DNA of 64,000 bases from the NCBI GenBank assembly GCA_020073445.1, contig JAIQFE010000005.1:62001-126000 (forward strand), in the 5' to 3' direction. Both the position numbers and the translations under genes were made by a program. The DNA is from Terriglobia bacterium (GTDB taxonomy: Bacteria > Acidobacteriota > Terriglobia > Bryobacterales > Bryobacteraceae). Of the stretch, positions 33,591 to 42,887 are shown piece after piece; position 1 is the first letter of the stretch; the number at the start of each line of letters is the position of its first letter. The notes beneath the pieces are model-generated. The model searched no databases and was not told the DNA's origin. It saw only the letters and a list, made by a program, of their open reading frames with translations.

Positions 33591-34643
33591 ATGAAAATCT
33601 GGGATGATTCGACTGCGATGGAGACGCCGGCCGCTTATTGGGGTTACCAGGCGTTCTATTGGGGAATCTTCGCTGCGATCGGATTGGCCATCAATCTAGT
33701 CAATGGCGGCAACACACTTAACCTCATAATCAGCCACGTCCTCTTTTTCTTCTATAGCATCGGCCTGACGCATGTCTTTCGCGGGCAAATCCTACGGTGG
33801 AGGTCGATTCACCCATCGATCATCCGAATGCGGTTCCGGCTGTTCACGGGAATCCTGATCATCGGCTTCATCCAGACAGCGCTGATTATCTCCATCGATA
33901 TCGCATTGAACGGGACGCGGCTCCAAGATTGGCCGCGTGCGGCGGTGGCCGGCCTCGGCTGGGGGATGTACATCGGTACTCTCGTGTGGACCATCGTTTA
34001 TGTGCGTATTACCGAAAGACGCGCGCAAGAGCAGCGAGAGGCTAAAATGCAGCTCGCGCTACGCGAGGCCGAGTTGCGAGCGCTGGAGGCGCAAATCAAT
34101 CCACACTTCCTGTTCAATTGCCTGAATTCCATTCGTGGGCTGGTGGTGGAAGATCCTCCGAAGGCCCAGGACATGATCACTCGCTTCGCCACGCTGCTGC
34201 GCTATAACTTGAATCACGATTCCCGCCACACGGTGCCGCTGTCGGCAGAAGCAGAGGTGGTAGCCGATTATCTGGCGTTGGAAAAAGTCCGCTTCGAGGA
34301 CCGGCTGCGCTTGCAAGTCGCGATCGATCCGGCGGCTGCTTTGCTCCAGGTTCCTCCCATGATCCTGCAAAGCCTGGTCGAGAACGCGTTGAAGCACGGA
34401 ATTGGCCGGCTGCCGCAGGGGGGCGACCTTCAGATTCGCGCCGCAGCCCGCAACGGATCGCTGGTATTGGAAGTGGAGAATACCGGTGAGTTGACGGATT
34501 CCCCGTCGGGCGACACTCAGGTCGGGCTAAACAATATCCGTGAGCGCCTTCGCCTCCTCTATGGGGATCGCGCCAGCCTGGTGTTGCGGAGCAGCGGGGA
34601 CGGCAACGTAGTGGCCACGGTCCAGATTCCTAAAGATTCATGA
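33591..34643 (+). CDS. LytS/YehU-family sensor histidine kinase
   Basis: 350 residues. Four N-terminal transmembrane helices (about 17-140) without a large periplasmic loop, a coiled-coil linker rich in Arg, Glu and Ala (about 142-168), then the His_kinase domain with INPHFLFNCLNSIRG (phospho-accepting His172). The ATP-binding part has SLVENALKHG (N-box) and GLNNIRERL. The 5TMR/LytS group signals to LytTR regulators, and such a regulator gene overlaps here by ATGA. Ligand unknown. Confidence 0.92.
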   Translation: MKIWDDSTAMETPAAYWGYQAFYWGIFAAIGLAINLVNGGNTLNLIISHVLFFFYSIGLTHVFRGQILRWRSIHPSIIRMRFRLFTGILIIGFIQTALIISIDIALNGTRLQDWPRAAVAGLGWGMYIGTLVWTIVYVRITERRAQEQREAKMQLALREAELRALEAQINPHFLFNCLNSIRGLVVEDPPKAQDMITRFATLLRYNLNHDSRHTVPLSAEAEVVADYLALEKVRFEDRLRLQVAIDPAAALLQVPPMILQSLVENALKHGIGRLPQGGDLQIRAAARNGSLVLEVENTGELTDSPSGDTQVGLNNIRERLRLLYGDRASLVLRSSGDGNVVATVQIPKDS

Positions 34644-35326
34644 AGGCCATCATTATTGACGACGAGCGTCTGGCTCGTGCGGAACTGCGCCGGTTGTTGG
34701 CGGCGCATCCCGAGATCGAAATCGCAGGAGAAGCTTGTAACGGAGACGAGGCTCTCGCTCTGATCGCGCAGACATCGCCGGATCTTCTGCTTCTCGACGT
34801 TCAGATGCCCGGCATGACAGGGTTCGACCTCCTGGAGCGTCTGGACGATGTTCCGCAGGTGATCTTCACCACCGCTTACGACGCCTACGCTATCAAGGCG
34901 TTCGAAGTAAACGCTCTCGATTATCTGATGAAGCCGATCCCGCCGGCTAGGCTTGCGGCGGCGCTCGCCAAGGTCCGTCCGCGTTCTGGCCCGACGCGCC
35001 TGGAGCGCGTGTTCGTGCGCGATGGCGACCGCTGCTGGATCGTCGCGCTGCCCGATATTTTTCTGCTGGAGTCCGAGGGCAACTACACGCGTGTCCACTT
35101 CAGCGGCCAGCGTCCACTGATCCGGCGTTCGCTGAACGCTCTGGAGGCGCAACTGGATCCCGCGATTTTCTTTCGTGCGAATCGCAAGGAGATCCTGAAT
35201 CTGAAGTGGATCGATAAGGTGGACCTGGGCGTCGCCGGCGGCCTGTCGGTCATGCTGCGCGGCGGGCGCGCGGTGGAGATGTCGCGGAGACAATCGGGAC
35301 GCCTGCGCGAGATCTTAAGTTTGTAA
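34640..35326 (+). CDS. LytTR-family response regulator
   Basis: 228 residues. The receiver domain (1-115) has the acidic pair DDE (7-9), phospho-acceptor Asp53 in LLLLDVQMPGM, Thr in FTTAYDAY and Lys in LMKPIPP. The C-terminal LytTR DNA-binding domain spans about 125-225 (ESEGNYTRVHF, FFRANRKEILN, MSRRQSGRLREI). These regulators bind tandem 9-bp repeats upstream of target genes. Joined to the kinase gene by the overlap ATGA. Confidence 0.93.
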   Translation: MKAIIIDDERLARAELRRLLAAHPEIEIAGEACNGDEALALIAQTSPDLLLLDVQMPGMTGFDLLERLDDVPQVIFTTAYDAYAIKAFEVNALDYLMKPIPPARLAAALAKVRPRSGPTRLERVFVRDGDRCWIVALPDIFLLESEGNYTRVHFSGQRPLIRRSLNALEAQLDPAIFFRANRKEILNLKWIDKVDLGVAGGLSVMLRGGRAVEMSRRQSGRLREILSL

Positions 35327-35359
35327 CCCAAACTAACAGTGCATGCGAAACTGGAGAGC

Positions 35360-36394
35360 ATGCAATATTCCCGTTTAGGTGATACCGGACTCATTGTTTC
35401 GCGCCTGGCGTTCGGCGCGATGACCTTCGGCACAGGCAAAGGACCTTTCGCCGCCGTCTCGAAAGTGGGCGCGGAACTGGCCGATCAAATCATCGGCAAG
35501 ACGCTCGATGCAGGCATCAACTTTTTCAACACGGCTGATGGCTACACGGGCGGCCAATCCGAGGAGATGCTCGGCAAGGCTTTGGGCGCACGCCGCAAAG
35601 ATGTGGTGGTCTCCACGAAGTGCGGATTTCGTTCCGGCGAACCTTTGTTGCACCAGGGCCTGTCGCGCCAGCACATTCTTGCGTCGGCGGAAGGCAGCTT
35701 GAAACGACTGGGGACGGATTACATCGACGTCTACCTGGTGCATCGCGTCGACCCGCACACGCCCGTGGAAGAAACTGTGGACGCGCTGGACAGTCTGGTG
35801 CGGCAAGGCAAAGTCCGCTACGTAGGGTTTTCGAATTGGCCCGCGTGGATGGCGGCGACGGCGGTTGGTCTCCAGAAGCAGCACAACTATGCACGATTCC
35901 GCGCCGCGGAGATGTATTATTCGCTGGTCGGCCGCGATGTGGAATATGACATCGTTCCGTTCCTGGAAAGCGCCGGGATCGGGATGATGGTGTGGAGTCC
36001 GCTGGCGGGAGGTTTCTTGACGGGCAAATACACGCGCGAGAATCCCCAGGGCGACGGCGGCAGACTCACCGGGTTCGACATGCTTCCGTACGATCGCGAG
36101 AAGGGCCACACCGTGGTCGATAAGCTGCGCGAGATCGGCAAGGCGCACAACGCGTCACCGGCGCAGATCGCTTTGACCTGGCTGCTTCGCAAAAAGGGGG
36201 TTACGTCCATTCTGATCGGCGCGAACAAAATGGCGCAGCTGGAGGACAACCTGGCCGCTGCGAATGTGCAACTCTCCGCGGAACAAGTGTCGCAGCTCGA
36301 CGAACTCACGGCCCCGGGAGCGCTCTATCCGCACTGGTTCACGGCTCGCGTGCAGGATCCGCCGGTCGCGGCAGCTCTTCAGCCGTCAAAGTGA
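35360..36394 (+). CDS. Aldo/keto reductase
   Basis: 344 residues from ATG 35360, where the family N-terminus [17 protein letters not shown] begins; GTG 35339 is an in-frame alternative. It is a NADPH-binding TIM barrel. [21 protein letters not shown] holds catalytic Asp and Tyr, VSTKCGF the Lys, and YLVHRVD the His. The C-terminal cofactor block is [15 protein letters not shown]. It resembles YghZ/general stress AKRs that reduce aldehydes in the cytoplasm. Expressed alone or after the LytTR gene (33-base gap). Confidence 0.9.
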   Translation: MQYSRLGDTGLIVSRLAFGAMTFGTGKGPFAAVSKVGAELADQIIGKTLDAGINFFNTADGYTGGQSEEMLGKALGARRKDVVVSTKCGFRSGEPLLHQGLSRQHILASAEGSLKRLGTDYIDVYLVHRVDPHTPVEETVDALDSLVRQGKVRYVGFSNWPAWMAATAVGLQKQHNYARFRAAEMYYSLVGRDVEYDIVPFLESAGIGMMVWSPLAGGFLTGKYTRENPQGDGGRLTGFDMLPYDREKGHTVVDKLREIGKAHNASPAQIALTWLLRKKGVTSILIGANKMAQLEDNLAAANVQLSAEQVSQLDELTAPGALYPHWFTARVQDPPVAAALQPSK

Positions 36395-36410
36395 TATCAT
36401 CCCTGTCGGG

Positions 36411-37004
36411 ATGAAACGCCGGCGATTTATCCAGGCTCTGGCCGCGACGCCAGCCGCGCCTGCGTTACTCGCGCAAGCGCCTCCGTCGCCCTCTGTTCCG
36501 AAGACCATTCCCAACCCAGGCAATGACGCTCCCTTGCTCTACGCCGCGCCGGACGCCGCGGCCGAACCTGTGCTGCATTTCTTCACGGCGCAGCAGTTCG
36601 CGGCGCTGCGTAAGCTAAGCGACCTGTTGAATCCGCCGATGAACGGCGCCCCGGGGGCACTCGAAGCAAAAGCGCCCGAGTTCCTGGACTTCCTCCTCAG
36701 TCAGTCTTCCGCCGATCGCCAGCAGTTGTATCGCAACGGATTGGATGGGCTGAATGCGCAAGCCAGGAGGCGATTCACCAAGCCGTTCGCCGACGTGGAC
36801 GCCGGTCAAGCCGAAATGCTTCTGGTTCCGTTGCGCGAACCGTGGACCTACGACGCTCCTGCCGATCCGGTAGCGGCGATGCTTCGCGCGGCCAAGGACG
36901 ACGTCCGCCGTGCGACCACGAACTCGCCCGAATGGAACCTGGCGGCGACGGCTGGCCGAACGCGCGGTGGCGGCGCAGGACTGTACTGGTTGCCCGTCGA
37001 TTAA
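36411..37004 (+). CDS. Gluconate 2-dehydrogenase subunit 3-like protein, Tat-exported
   Basis: 197 residues from ATG 36411 (the frame is open upstream into the AKR gene). A twin-arginine leader ([21 protein letters not shown]) precedes the gluconate-2-dehydrogenase-3 type domain: [19 protein letters not shown] and a helical C-terminal region with [11 protein letters not shown]. Such small subunits accompany a GMC flavoprotein and carry it through the Tat pathway. The GMC gene follows after 20 bases with no leader of its own, which fits hitch-hiker export. No third, cytochrome subunit is adjacent. Confidence 0.85.
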   Translation: MKRRRFIQALAATPAAPALLAQAPPSPSVPKTIPNPGNDAPLLYAAPDAAAEPVLHFFTAQQFAALRKLSDLLNPPMNGAPGALEAKAPEFLDFLLSQSSADRQQLYRNGLDGLNAQARRRFTKPFADVDAGQAEMLLVPLREPWTYDAPADPVAAMLRAAKDDVRRATTNSPEWNLAATAGRTRGGGAGLYWLPVD

Positions 37005-37024
37005 AGAGCACAAGTAAGGAGCAC

Positions 37025-38596
37025 ATGGCAGACACGAAGTACGATGCCCTGATCATCGGCTCCGGCGCTTCCGGCGGCATGGCTGCGTACACGCTCACGA
37101 AGAAGGGCATCAAGTGCCTGATGCTCGACGCTGGCCCGCCCGTCGATTTCGAGCGCCAGCGTGTCAACAGGTCCGCCCATGAGCTGCCCTTCCGGGGTTT
37201 TGGCAAACCCGGCAAGTTGGCGCATGTGTTTCAGGCGACCGAGTTCAACGCGAACCAATGGGTGGATGAGGCCCAGGTTCCCTATACGCACGATCCCAAG
37301 GAACCCTACAATTGGGTTCGCGTACGGATGATCGGCGGCAAGTCGCTGTTCTGGGCGCGCATGTCGTTTCGCTTCAGCGACTACGAATTCAAGGCCAAAG
37401 ATCATGACGGCTACGGCGATAACTGGCCGATCAGTTATTCCGATCTGGCCCCTTACTACGATCAAGTCGAGCCGATCTTCCGCGTGCGTGGTCGGCGCGA
37501 CGGAATACAACAACTTCCCGACGGCGTTTTCGTCGAAGACACGTCAGGCGAGAGCGAATGCAACAAACGCTTTATCGCGGCAGCGAGGGAGCGCGGGATC
37601 CCCAACACCAAGATGCGGACCTCCATGGGCCGCGGGCAGTTCGCCAGTTCGTTTAACCTGCTGCTGCCGGATGCTCTGGCTACCGGCAATCTCACCATTG
37701 TTCCGAATGCCGTGGTTCGCGAGATTACCGTCGACAAAACCACCGGCCTGGCGAACGGAGTGAATTTTCTCGAGCGCCAATCGCATCGCGAAATGCATGC
37801 CAGCGCTCGAGTAGTCGTGGTCGGCGCATCGTGTCTCGAGAGCACCCGGCTGCTGCTGAATTCGGGTATCGCGAACTCGAGCGGCGTGCTGGGGCACTAC
37901 CTGCACGATCAGTTCTACATCACCCAGAGCGTGCAAGCGGTGATCTCGGAAGCGCGCGACGGCAAGGCTCCCAGCGGATTCATCGGAGGCGGCGGATACA
38001 TGCCCAGGTTCCGTAATCTGAAGACCAAGGAAAAGAATTTCCTTCGCGGCTACGCCTTGGACTGGAGCACCGGCGGGAGTCCCGATGCGAAATATTTCCC
38101 CCTTTATGGCGAGGCTCTGCAAAAAGCGGTCGAGAGCTGCCGTGGGGCGGGCTTCAGTTGCACGGTAATGGGAGAAGTCTTGCCGCGTGCCGATAGCCTG
38201 GTACGAATCAACAAGAGCGTGACCGATGCCTGGGGCATCCCCGTGCTCCACGTTCAGACGCGCTACACGTCGAACGAGTTCAACATGGCCAAGGACGCCA
38301 TCGCGACGCTGGAAGAGCTGTGCCATGCCTGCGGATGGGAAGTGCTGGGCCGCCACGACCAGATGTTCCCGCCCGGATACAGCATCCATGAGCTGGGCAC
38401 GTGCCGCATGGGCGACAGTCCCAAGACCAGTGTGCTCAACAAGTGGAACCAGAGCTGGGATATCAAGAATCTGTTCGTTGTGGATGGCAGCAGCTTCGTC
38501 ACCGGCGGCAGCCAGAATCCGACCATGACCATCCTGTCGCTCTCCATGCGCGCCTCGGAATACATGGCCGAACAGATGCGCAAAGGCGACCTGTAG
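37025..38596 (+). CDS. GMC-family FAD-dependent oxidoreductase
   Basis: 523 residues from ATG 37025, with AAGGAG just upstream. The Rossmann FAD loop is [13 protein letters not shown] (10-22); the N-terminal GMC region has [18 protein letters not shown]. The C-terminal block [15 protein letters not shown] and ELGTC region carries the active-site His equivalents, and [17 protein letters not shown] ends the cofactor domain. Together with the preceding subunit it resembles the large flavin subunit of membrane gluconate, 2-ketogluconate or sorbitol dehydrogenases that feed electrons to cytochrome c. Substrate unknown; probably periplasmic by co-export. Confidence 0.9.
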   Translation: MADTKYDALIIGSGASGGMAAYTLTKKGIKCLMLDAGPPVDFERQRVNRSAHELPFRGFGKPGKLAHVFQATEFNANQWVDEAQVPYTHDPKEPYNWVRVRMIGGKSLFWARMSFRFSDYEFKAKDHDGYGDNWPISYSDLAPYYDQVEPIFRVRGRRDGIQQLPDGVFVEDTSGESECNKRFIAAARERGIPNTKMRTSMGRGQFASSFNLLLPDALATGNLTIVPNAVVREITVDKTTGLANGVNFLERQSHREMHASARVVVVGASCLESTRLLLNSGIANSSGVLGHYLHDQFYITQSVQAVISEARDGKAPSGFIGGGGYMPRFRNLKTKEKNFLRGYALDWSTGGSPDAKYFPLYGEALQKAVESCRGAGFSCTVMGEVLPRADSLVRINKSVTDAWGIPVLHVQTRYTSNEFNMAKDAIATLEELCHACGWEVLGRHDQMFPPGYSIHELGTCRMGDSPKTSVLNKWNQSWDIKNLFVVDGSSFVTGGSQNPTMTILSLSMRASEYMAEQMRKGDL

Positions 38597-38656
38597 TCTT
38601 TACCCGCCTCGGCATCGTAACCTGAGATCTTACCGCCGACGCAAGGCGTCCTAAGA

Positions 38657-39709
38657 ATGATCGAGCAGATCGCGAAGTACCTGATGGAGAACTGGAGGGA
38701 GCTGGTGTGGCCCGCGGTTCTCTTTGCCGCAGTGGTCGCGACGGGGTGGGTGTTGCGCCACATCCTATATGCCCGCCTTCGCCGCCCGACTCCATCCACT
38801 GGGATTAGGATCGATAGTTTACTGATCGAGTCGTTGCACGGGCCCCTCCTGCTCTGGATCCTGATCCTGGGGATCCACCTTGCGGTGGAGTACTCGGATC
38901 TGCCTCGCAGCGTCACCCGCTGGTCGGCCAAAGTTCTGCTGATGCTTTGGATCGTCTCCTTGACGCTGGTCTTATCGCGGTTGAGCGGCCGAATGGTGCG
39001 GTCTTATTCGACCCGACTCGAGGGCGCTCTGCCGGTTTCGACCCTGACCGAGGTTCTGGCCAGTCTCGTCATCTGGATCCTCGGCATCCTCACGTTACTT
39101 GAGCAAGTCTTCGACATCGACATCCGCGCCGTCCTGGCGGCCTTAGGCGTGGGCGGTCTGGCCGTCGCGCTGGCGCTGCAGGACACTCTGTCGAATCTAT
39201 TCGCCGGCTTCTATGTAAGCGTGGCTCGCCAAATCCGCATCGGCGATTTCGTCAAGATTGACGCCGGGCAAAGCGGCTACGTGCAGGATATTGGATGGCG
39301 CAGCACCACGCTGAAGGATTTGGGCGGTAGCCTCGTCTTCATTCCAAACAGCAAGCTCGCTCAAAGTATTGTTACGAATTACAATCTTCCCCAACGGCCC
39401 ATCGGGTTCGGGATCACTGTTCCGGTGACTTACGACTCCGATCCGAGCCAGGTGGAACGGTTGCTGAACGAGGTGGCCGCAGCCGCCGTCGGACAAATCC
39501 CCGGCTTGCTGAAGGAGCCCGCGCCGTCCACGAAATTCAACCCCGGTTTCGGCAAGGCCTCCATGGATTTTACGTTGGACTGCCAAGTGGCAGAGTACGC
39601 GGACCAGTTCCTCGTCCAGCACGAACTTCGCAAACGGATTTATCGCCGGTTTCGCGAAGAAGGCATTCACTTTCGACCGCAGAGTGTACCTTCGGCAGAC
39701 GAGGGCTAA
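38657..39709 (+). CDS. MscS-family mechanosensitive channel
   Basis: 350 residues. About four transmembrane helices lie before the pore-lining segment AALGVGGLAVALALQDTLSN (about 170-190), which has the Gly/Ala pattern of MscS TM3. The cytoplasmic beta domain starts IGDFVKIDAGQSGYVQDIGW (about 195-214), followed by VFIPNSKLAQSIVTNY. MscS channels release solutes on hypo-osmotic shock. Inner membrane. It stands alone between a GMC dehydrogenase gene and a glgC operon. Confidence 0.9.
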   Translation: MIEQIAKYLMENWRELVWPAVLFAAVVATGWVLRHILYARLRRPTPSTGIRIDSLLIESLHGPLLLWILILGIHLAVEYSDLPRSVTRWSAKVLLMLWIVSLTLVLSRLSGRMVRSYSTRLEGALPVSTLTEVLASLVIWILGILTLLEQVFDIDIRAVLAALGVGGLAVALALQDTLSNLFAGFYVSVARQIRIGDFVKIDAGQSGYVQDIGWRSTTLKDLGGSLVFIPNSKLAQSIVTNYNLPQRPIGFGITVPVTYDSDPSQVERLLNEVAAAAVGQIPGLLKEPAPSTKFNPGFGKASMDFTLDCQVAEYADQFLVQHELRKRIYRRFREEGIHFRPQSVPSADEG

Positions 39710-39722
39710 CAGACATTCCGTC

Positions 39723-39751
39723 TTGACAGCAGAATCAAAACGGAGCACAAT
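39723..39751 (+). promoter_or_regulatory. Promoter of the DUF2934-glgC operon
   Basis: A perfect TTGACA (39723-39728), 17-base spacer and CACAAT (39746-39751). Two hairpins follow in the leader: AGAGGC-ATGTG-GCCTCT (39760-39776) and a CTAC-GATA-GTAG stem (39784-39803). It is the best -35 match in the window. Confidence 0.55.
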
Positions 39752-39845
39752 TGCCGCAGAGAGGCATGTGGCCTCTCACGATTGCCCTCTACGATAGTAG
39801 GGCGCTTAACCAACCAACGATAGGTTTTAGGGAGGGAAACAGCGC

Positions 39846-40094
39846 GTGAGGACAAATCCCAAAAGCGGGAGCGCCGTACCGAGGGTAGCGCGTCGCAGAA
39901 CCGCTCAGCCCGCAAGCCCAGAATCTGTTGCGCTGGCAGCAACTTCTGAACAAACAGGTTCTGAGCAAGACATCCGGGGTGAAATAGCCCGTCTCGCCTA
40001 TCTCTTCTGGGAGGAGCGGGGCGGACATGGCGGATCGTCCGAAGAAGACTGGCTTCGTGCCGAACAGGAAATCCTGACCCGTTCTAGAGGCTAG
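39846..40094 (+). CDS. DUF2934 domain protein
   Basis: 82 residues from GTG 39846, with GGAGGG upstream. The C-terminal half is the DUF2934 motif: IRGEIARLAYLFWEERGGH and EEDWLRAEQEIL. The N-terminal half is basic and probably disordered. DUF2934 proteins are small, of unknown function, and often sit beside starch and glycogen genes, as here (37 bases before glgC). It may regulate or bind a glycogen enzyme; that is inference. Confidence 0.85.
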   Translation: MRTNPKSGSAVPRVARRRTAQPASPESVALAATSEQTGSEQDIRGEIARLAYLFWEERGGHGGSSEEDWLRAEQEILTRSRG

Positions 40095-40131
40095 GAGTTA
40101 ACCGGATCGCAACATCTGGGGAAAGAAGTTC

Positions 40132-41427
40132 GTGGAAGGGATTCTCACCATTCTTCTAGCCGGAGGTGCGGGCGAACGCCTCGCGCCTCTCACACGCGAT
40201 CAGCCCAAGCCGATGATGCCGTTCGGCGGCATTTACCGGCTCATCGATCTGACGCTTTCCAATTGCCTGAACTCCGGACTTAGCAAGATCTATGTCCTGA
40301 CGCAGTACAAGGCGCTGAGTTTGAATCGTCACATTCGCCAGGTCTGGAATATTCTTTCCCCTGAACTCGGGCAGTTCATTGAAGCCGTGCCGCCGACGCA
40401 GCGCCTGCGGGACACCTGGTATCTGGGCACAGCCGACGCGGTTTACCAGAACATGCAGAGCATCGTGGACGAACATTTGCCCTATGTTCTGGTCCTTTCG
40501 GCCGACCACGTTTACAAGATGAATTACGCCCACATGCTCGACTGGCACGTGGAACGCCGCGCCGATGTGACCGTGGCCACCACGCGGATCAGTCCATCCG
40601 ACTCGAGCCGATTCGGAATCGTGACCATGGATGAGGAATACGCGATTCGGGCCTTCGAAGAGAAACCTCCGAAGGAGCGCGCAGCCCGGTCGCATTTCCG
40701 TCAGGACGTGTGCAGCGCCTCCATGGGTGTGTACTTGTTTTCCACGTCGGTGCTGCTGGAAGCTCTCAAGGAAGACGCGGAGGACGATGGCTCCTCCCAC
40801 GATTTCGGCCGTGATGTGCTGCCGAAGCTCATGGGCAGGCGTCGCGTAGTGGCCTACGATTTCGTCGATGAGAACAAGAAAGACATGATCTACTGGCGCG
40901 ATGTGGGTACGCTTGAAGCCTACTACGAAGCCAATATGGATCTGGTCGCCGTGACGCCGGTGTTCAACCTGTATGACCAGGAATGGCCGCTGCGTACATC
41001 CATGCCTCCTATGCCGCCTGCGAAGTTTGTTTTCGCCTCGGAAGGCCGCGGTATGGGACTGGCGCTCGATTCTATCGTCTCGCATGGCTGCATCGTCTCC
41101 GGAGGCCGCGTGATGCGCAGCATTCTCTCCCCGGGCGTGCGGGTCGACAGCCACGCTTCGGTCGAAAACTGTCTGTTATTTTCCGGCGTACAAGTTGGCG
41201 CGCACAGCCGCATCCGCAACTGCATCGTCGACCACAATGTGAAGATTCCGGAACACGCCGCGATCGGCCTGGATCCGGAGGCTAACCGCCGCGAAGGTCA
41301 CACCGTGACGGAGTCCGGCCTGGTGGTCGTCCACGCGCTTTCCCCCGGAGTGAAAGTGCAAGAGGTAGCGCGCCGGCACGCGGCGTCAGACCTCAGCAGG
41401 CTGTACCACAGCGTGCGTACCGCCTAG
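40132..41427 (+). CDS. glgC: Glucose-1-phosphate adenylyltransferase (ADP-glucose synthase)
   Basis: 431 residues from GTG 40132. The nucleotidyltransferase signature LLAGGAGERLAPLTRDQPKP is at 7-26, FGGIYRLIDLTLSNC follows, and catalytic Asp lies in LSADHVYKMNY. FEEKPP and the C-terminal left-handed beta-helix (GCIVSGGRVMRSILSPGVRV) complete the family architecture. It makes ADP-glucose from glucose 1-phosphate and ATP, the committed step of bacterial glycogen synthesis. Co-transcribed with the DUF2934 gene; its stop shares CTAG with the convergent YVTN gene. Confidence 0.95.
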   Translation: MEGILTILLAGGAGERLAPLTRDQPKPMMPFGGIYRLIDLTLSNCLNSGLSKIYVLTQYKALSLNRHIRQVWNILSPELGQFIEAVPPTQRLRDTWYLGTADAVYQNMQSIVDEHLPYVLVLSADHVYKMNYAHMLDWHVERRADVTVATTRISPSDSSRFGIVTMDEEYAIRAFEEKPPKERAARSHFRQDVCSASMGVYLFSTSVLLEALKEDAEDDGSSHDFGRDVLPKLMGRRRVVAYDFVDENKKDMIYWRDVGTLEAYYEANMDLVAVTPVFNLYDQEWPLRTSMPPMPPAKFVFASEGRGMGLALDSIVSHGCIVSGGRVMRSILSPGVRVDSHASVENCLLFSGVQVGAHSRIRNCIVDHNVKIPEHAAIGLDPEANRREGHTVTESGLVVVHALSPGVKVQEVARRHAASDLSRLYHSVRTA

Positions 41428-42446
41428 TAATACGCCAGCGTCTCGATTCCCGTCCCGGCCTTGAAAGTTTTCACGACTTTGGCGCCCGGAAGATCGATCA
41501 CCGAAATAGTCCCGTCGCCGTGATTCGAGACCAGCGCTGTCTTCGAATCCGCGCTGAAGGCGATCCCGAACGGCGTCTTGCCGACCGTCAGCACCGTCTG
41601 CTTGCCATGCAGATCTGCGGTGCTGAGGATATTCGCGAGACCTGCCTGACTGTCGCAGGTCACCAGTTTCGACCCGTCCGGGGAATACTTCACGCGGAAC
41701 GGACCAGTCTGGTTCTTCTCCACCGCCACCGTGTCCACGATTTTGTCCGTGGCCGTGTCGATCACCATGAACTTGGGATCCTTGTAATCCACCGCCAGCA
41801 CGCGCTTCCCATCGGGCGAAACGGTGATGCCCTGCGTGCCGTTCGGCATGTCGATTTTGCCGGTCATCTTGCGAGCCTTGATATCGATCACGCTCACAAA
41901 CGGCCGGTCATTCTTATTCGCGACGTAAGCTTTGCTCCCGTCCGGTAGCACGGCGATCCAGTGGCCGGTTCCCTCCGTGTCAATCGCGGCGGTGATGGTG
42001 CGAGTCTTCGGATCGATCACCAGAAACTTGCGGCTTAGGTCGCAGGTGGCGTACAGAGTGCCCTTGGAGTCTACTTGCAGCCCATGGGGAGCAATGTAGG
42101 GCGAAACGTCAATGGTCCCGGTCATCTTCTTCGACGCCAGATCGACGACCGCGATAACGTGTCCCGGATGCGGGTTCCGCCCGTACACACCGTCACCGTA
42201 GATGGGGATGTAGGCGGTCTTGTGATCGGGGGAAATGGCTAGCTCGTGAGGAGGCCCGTCAGGGATCGCGAAGCTCGACAGCTCGCTGAGGCTCCTGGGA
42301 TCGAAGAACCGCACGAACCCGCCGAGCTTGTCGATCATGATCAGGCCCTGCGTGCCTGTGGGATTGTTGAAATCCAGGTTGGCCGCGGGCGCGAGGGCAG
42401 CCACAACGGCCAGCGCGAGAAGCAATCCGAAAATCTTGCGGGACAT
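41424..42446 (-). CDS. Secreted YVTN-type beta-propeller protein
   Basis: 340 residues. Signal peptide about 1-21 (ALAPA). Seven blade-like repeats of the YVTN kind, such as AYVANKNDRPFVSVID, VLAVDYKDPKFMVID and ALVSNHGDGTISVIDLPG, each about 42 residues. Such propellers bind ligands or partners in the periplasm or at the surface. Last gene of a seven-gene minus-strand operon, three bases after the cupin gene. Convergent with glgC, sharing CTAG. No catalytic residues visible. Confidence 0.82.
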   Translation of the reverse strand: MSRKIFGLLLALAVVAALAPAANLDFNNPTGTQGLIMIDKLGGFVRFFDPRSLSELSSFAIPDGPPHELAISPDHKTAYIPIYGDGVYGRNPHPGHVIAVVDLASKKMTGTIDVSPYIAPHGLQVDSKGTLYATCDLSRKFLVIDPKTRTITAAIDTEGTGHWIAVLPDGSKAYVANKNDRPFVSVIDIKARKMTGKIDMPNGTQGITVSPDGKRVLAVDYKDPKFMVIDTATDKIVDTVAVEKNQTGPFRVKYSPDGSKLVTCDSQAGLANILSTADLHGKQTVLTVGKTPFGIAFSADSKTALVSNHGDGTISVIDLPGAKVVKTFKAGTGIETLAYY

Positions 42447-42449
42447 AAC

Positions 42450-42875
42450 TTACTCCTTCAGAACTTTGACTACAAAATAGCTGACCGACTTGGGAACTTC
42501 CTTGAACCAGTGCGGCATTCCCGCCGGGATGGTGATGACGTCGCCTTTCGTCAGATGGTGAGTTTCGCCACCGGTGATGTCACTTCCCAGCCACTGGCCA
42601 GCCTTACTCATCTTTCCACTGACCATCGTACCGCCCGTGACGAAAGTCGCTTCGCCGTCGGTGATGTAAAGGATGTCGGTCTCTTTTTCGTGCACTTCCA
42701 CCTGGCCAGCGGCGCTGCGGTGCGAGCCGGAGACCGTATAAGCCTTGGTGGTTGCAAGAGAACCGCCCTTGGCCAGCGCGTCGGCGACTTTATCGTGACC
42801 TATGTAGGTGGCCGTGTCGGCGCCTATCAGGATCGCCGCAGTCGACAGAAGTGCGAATGTCAGCCAATATTTCAT
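42450..42875 (-). CDS. Secreted cupin-domain protein
   Basis: 141 residues with a signal peptide (about 1-19, ILIGA). A single cupin: motif 1 is weak (QVEVHEKETDILYITDGEATF, where His and Glu could bind a metal), motif 2 is GDVITIPAGMPHWF with a His ligand. Small periplasmic cupins isomerise sugars, open lactones or act as metal-dependent oxygenases. Twelve bases after the hydrolase gene in the same operon. Function not assignable. Confidence 0.8.
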   Translation of the reverse strand: MKYWLTFALLSTAAILIGADTATYIGHDKVADALAKGGSLATTKAYTVSGSHRSAAGQVEVHEKETDILYITDGEATFVTGGTMVSGKMSKAGQWLGSDITGGETHHLTKGDVITIPAGMPHWFKEVPKSVSYFVVKVLKE

Positions 42876-42887
42876 GTCGGGAGTCTA

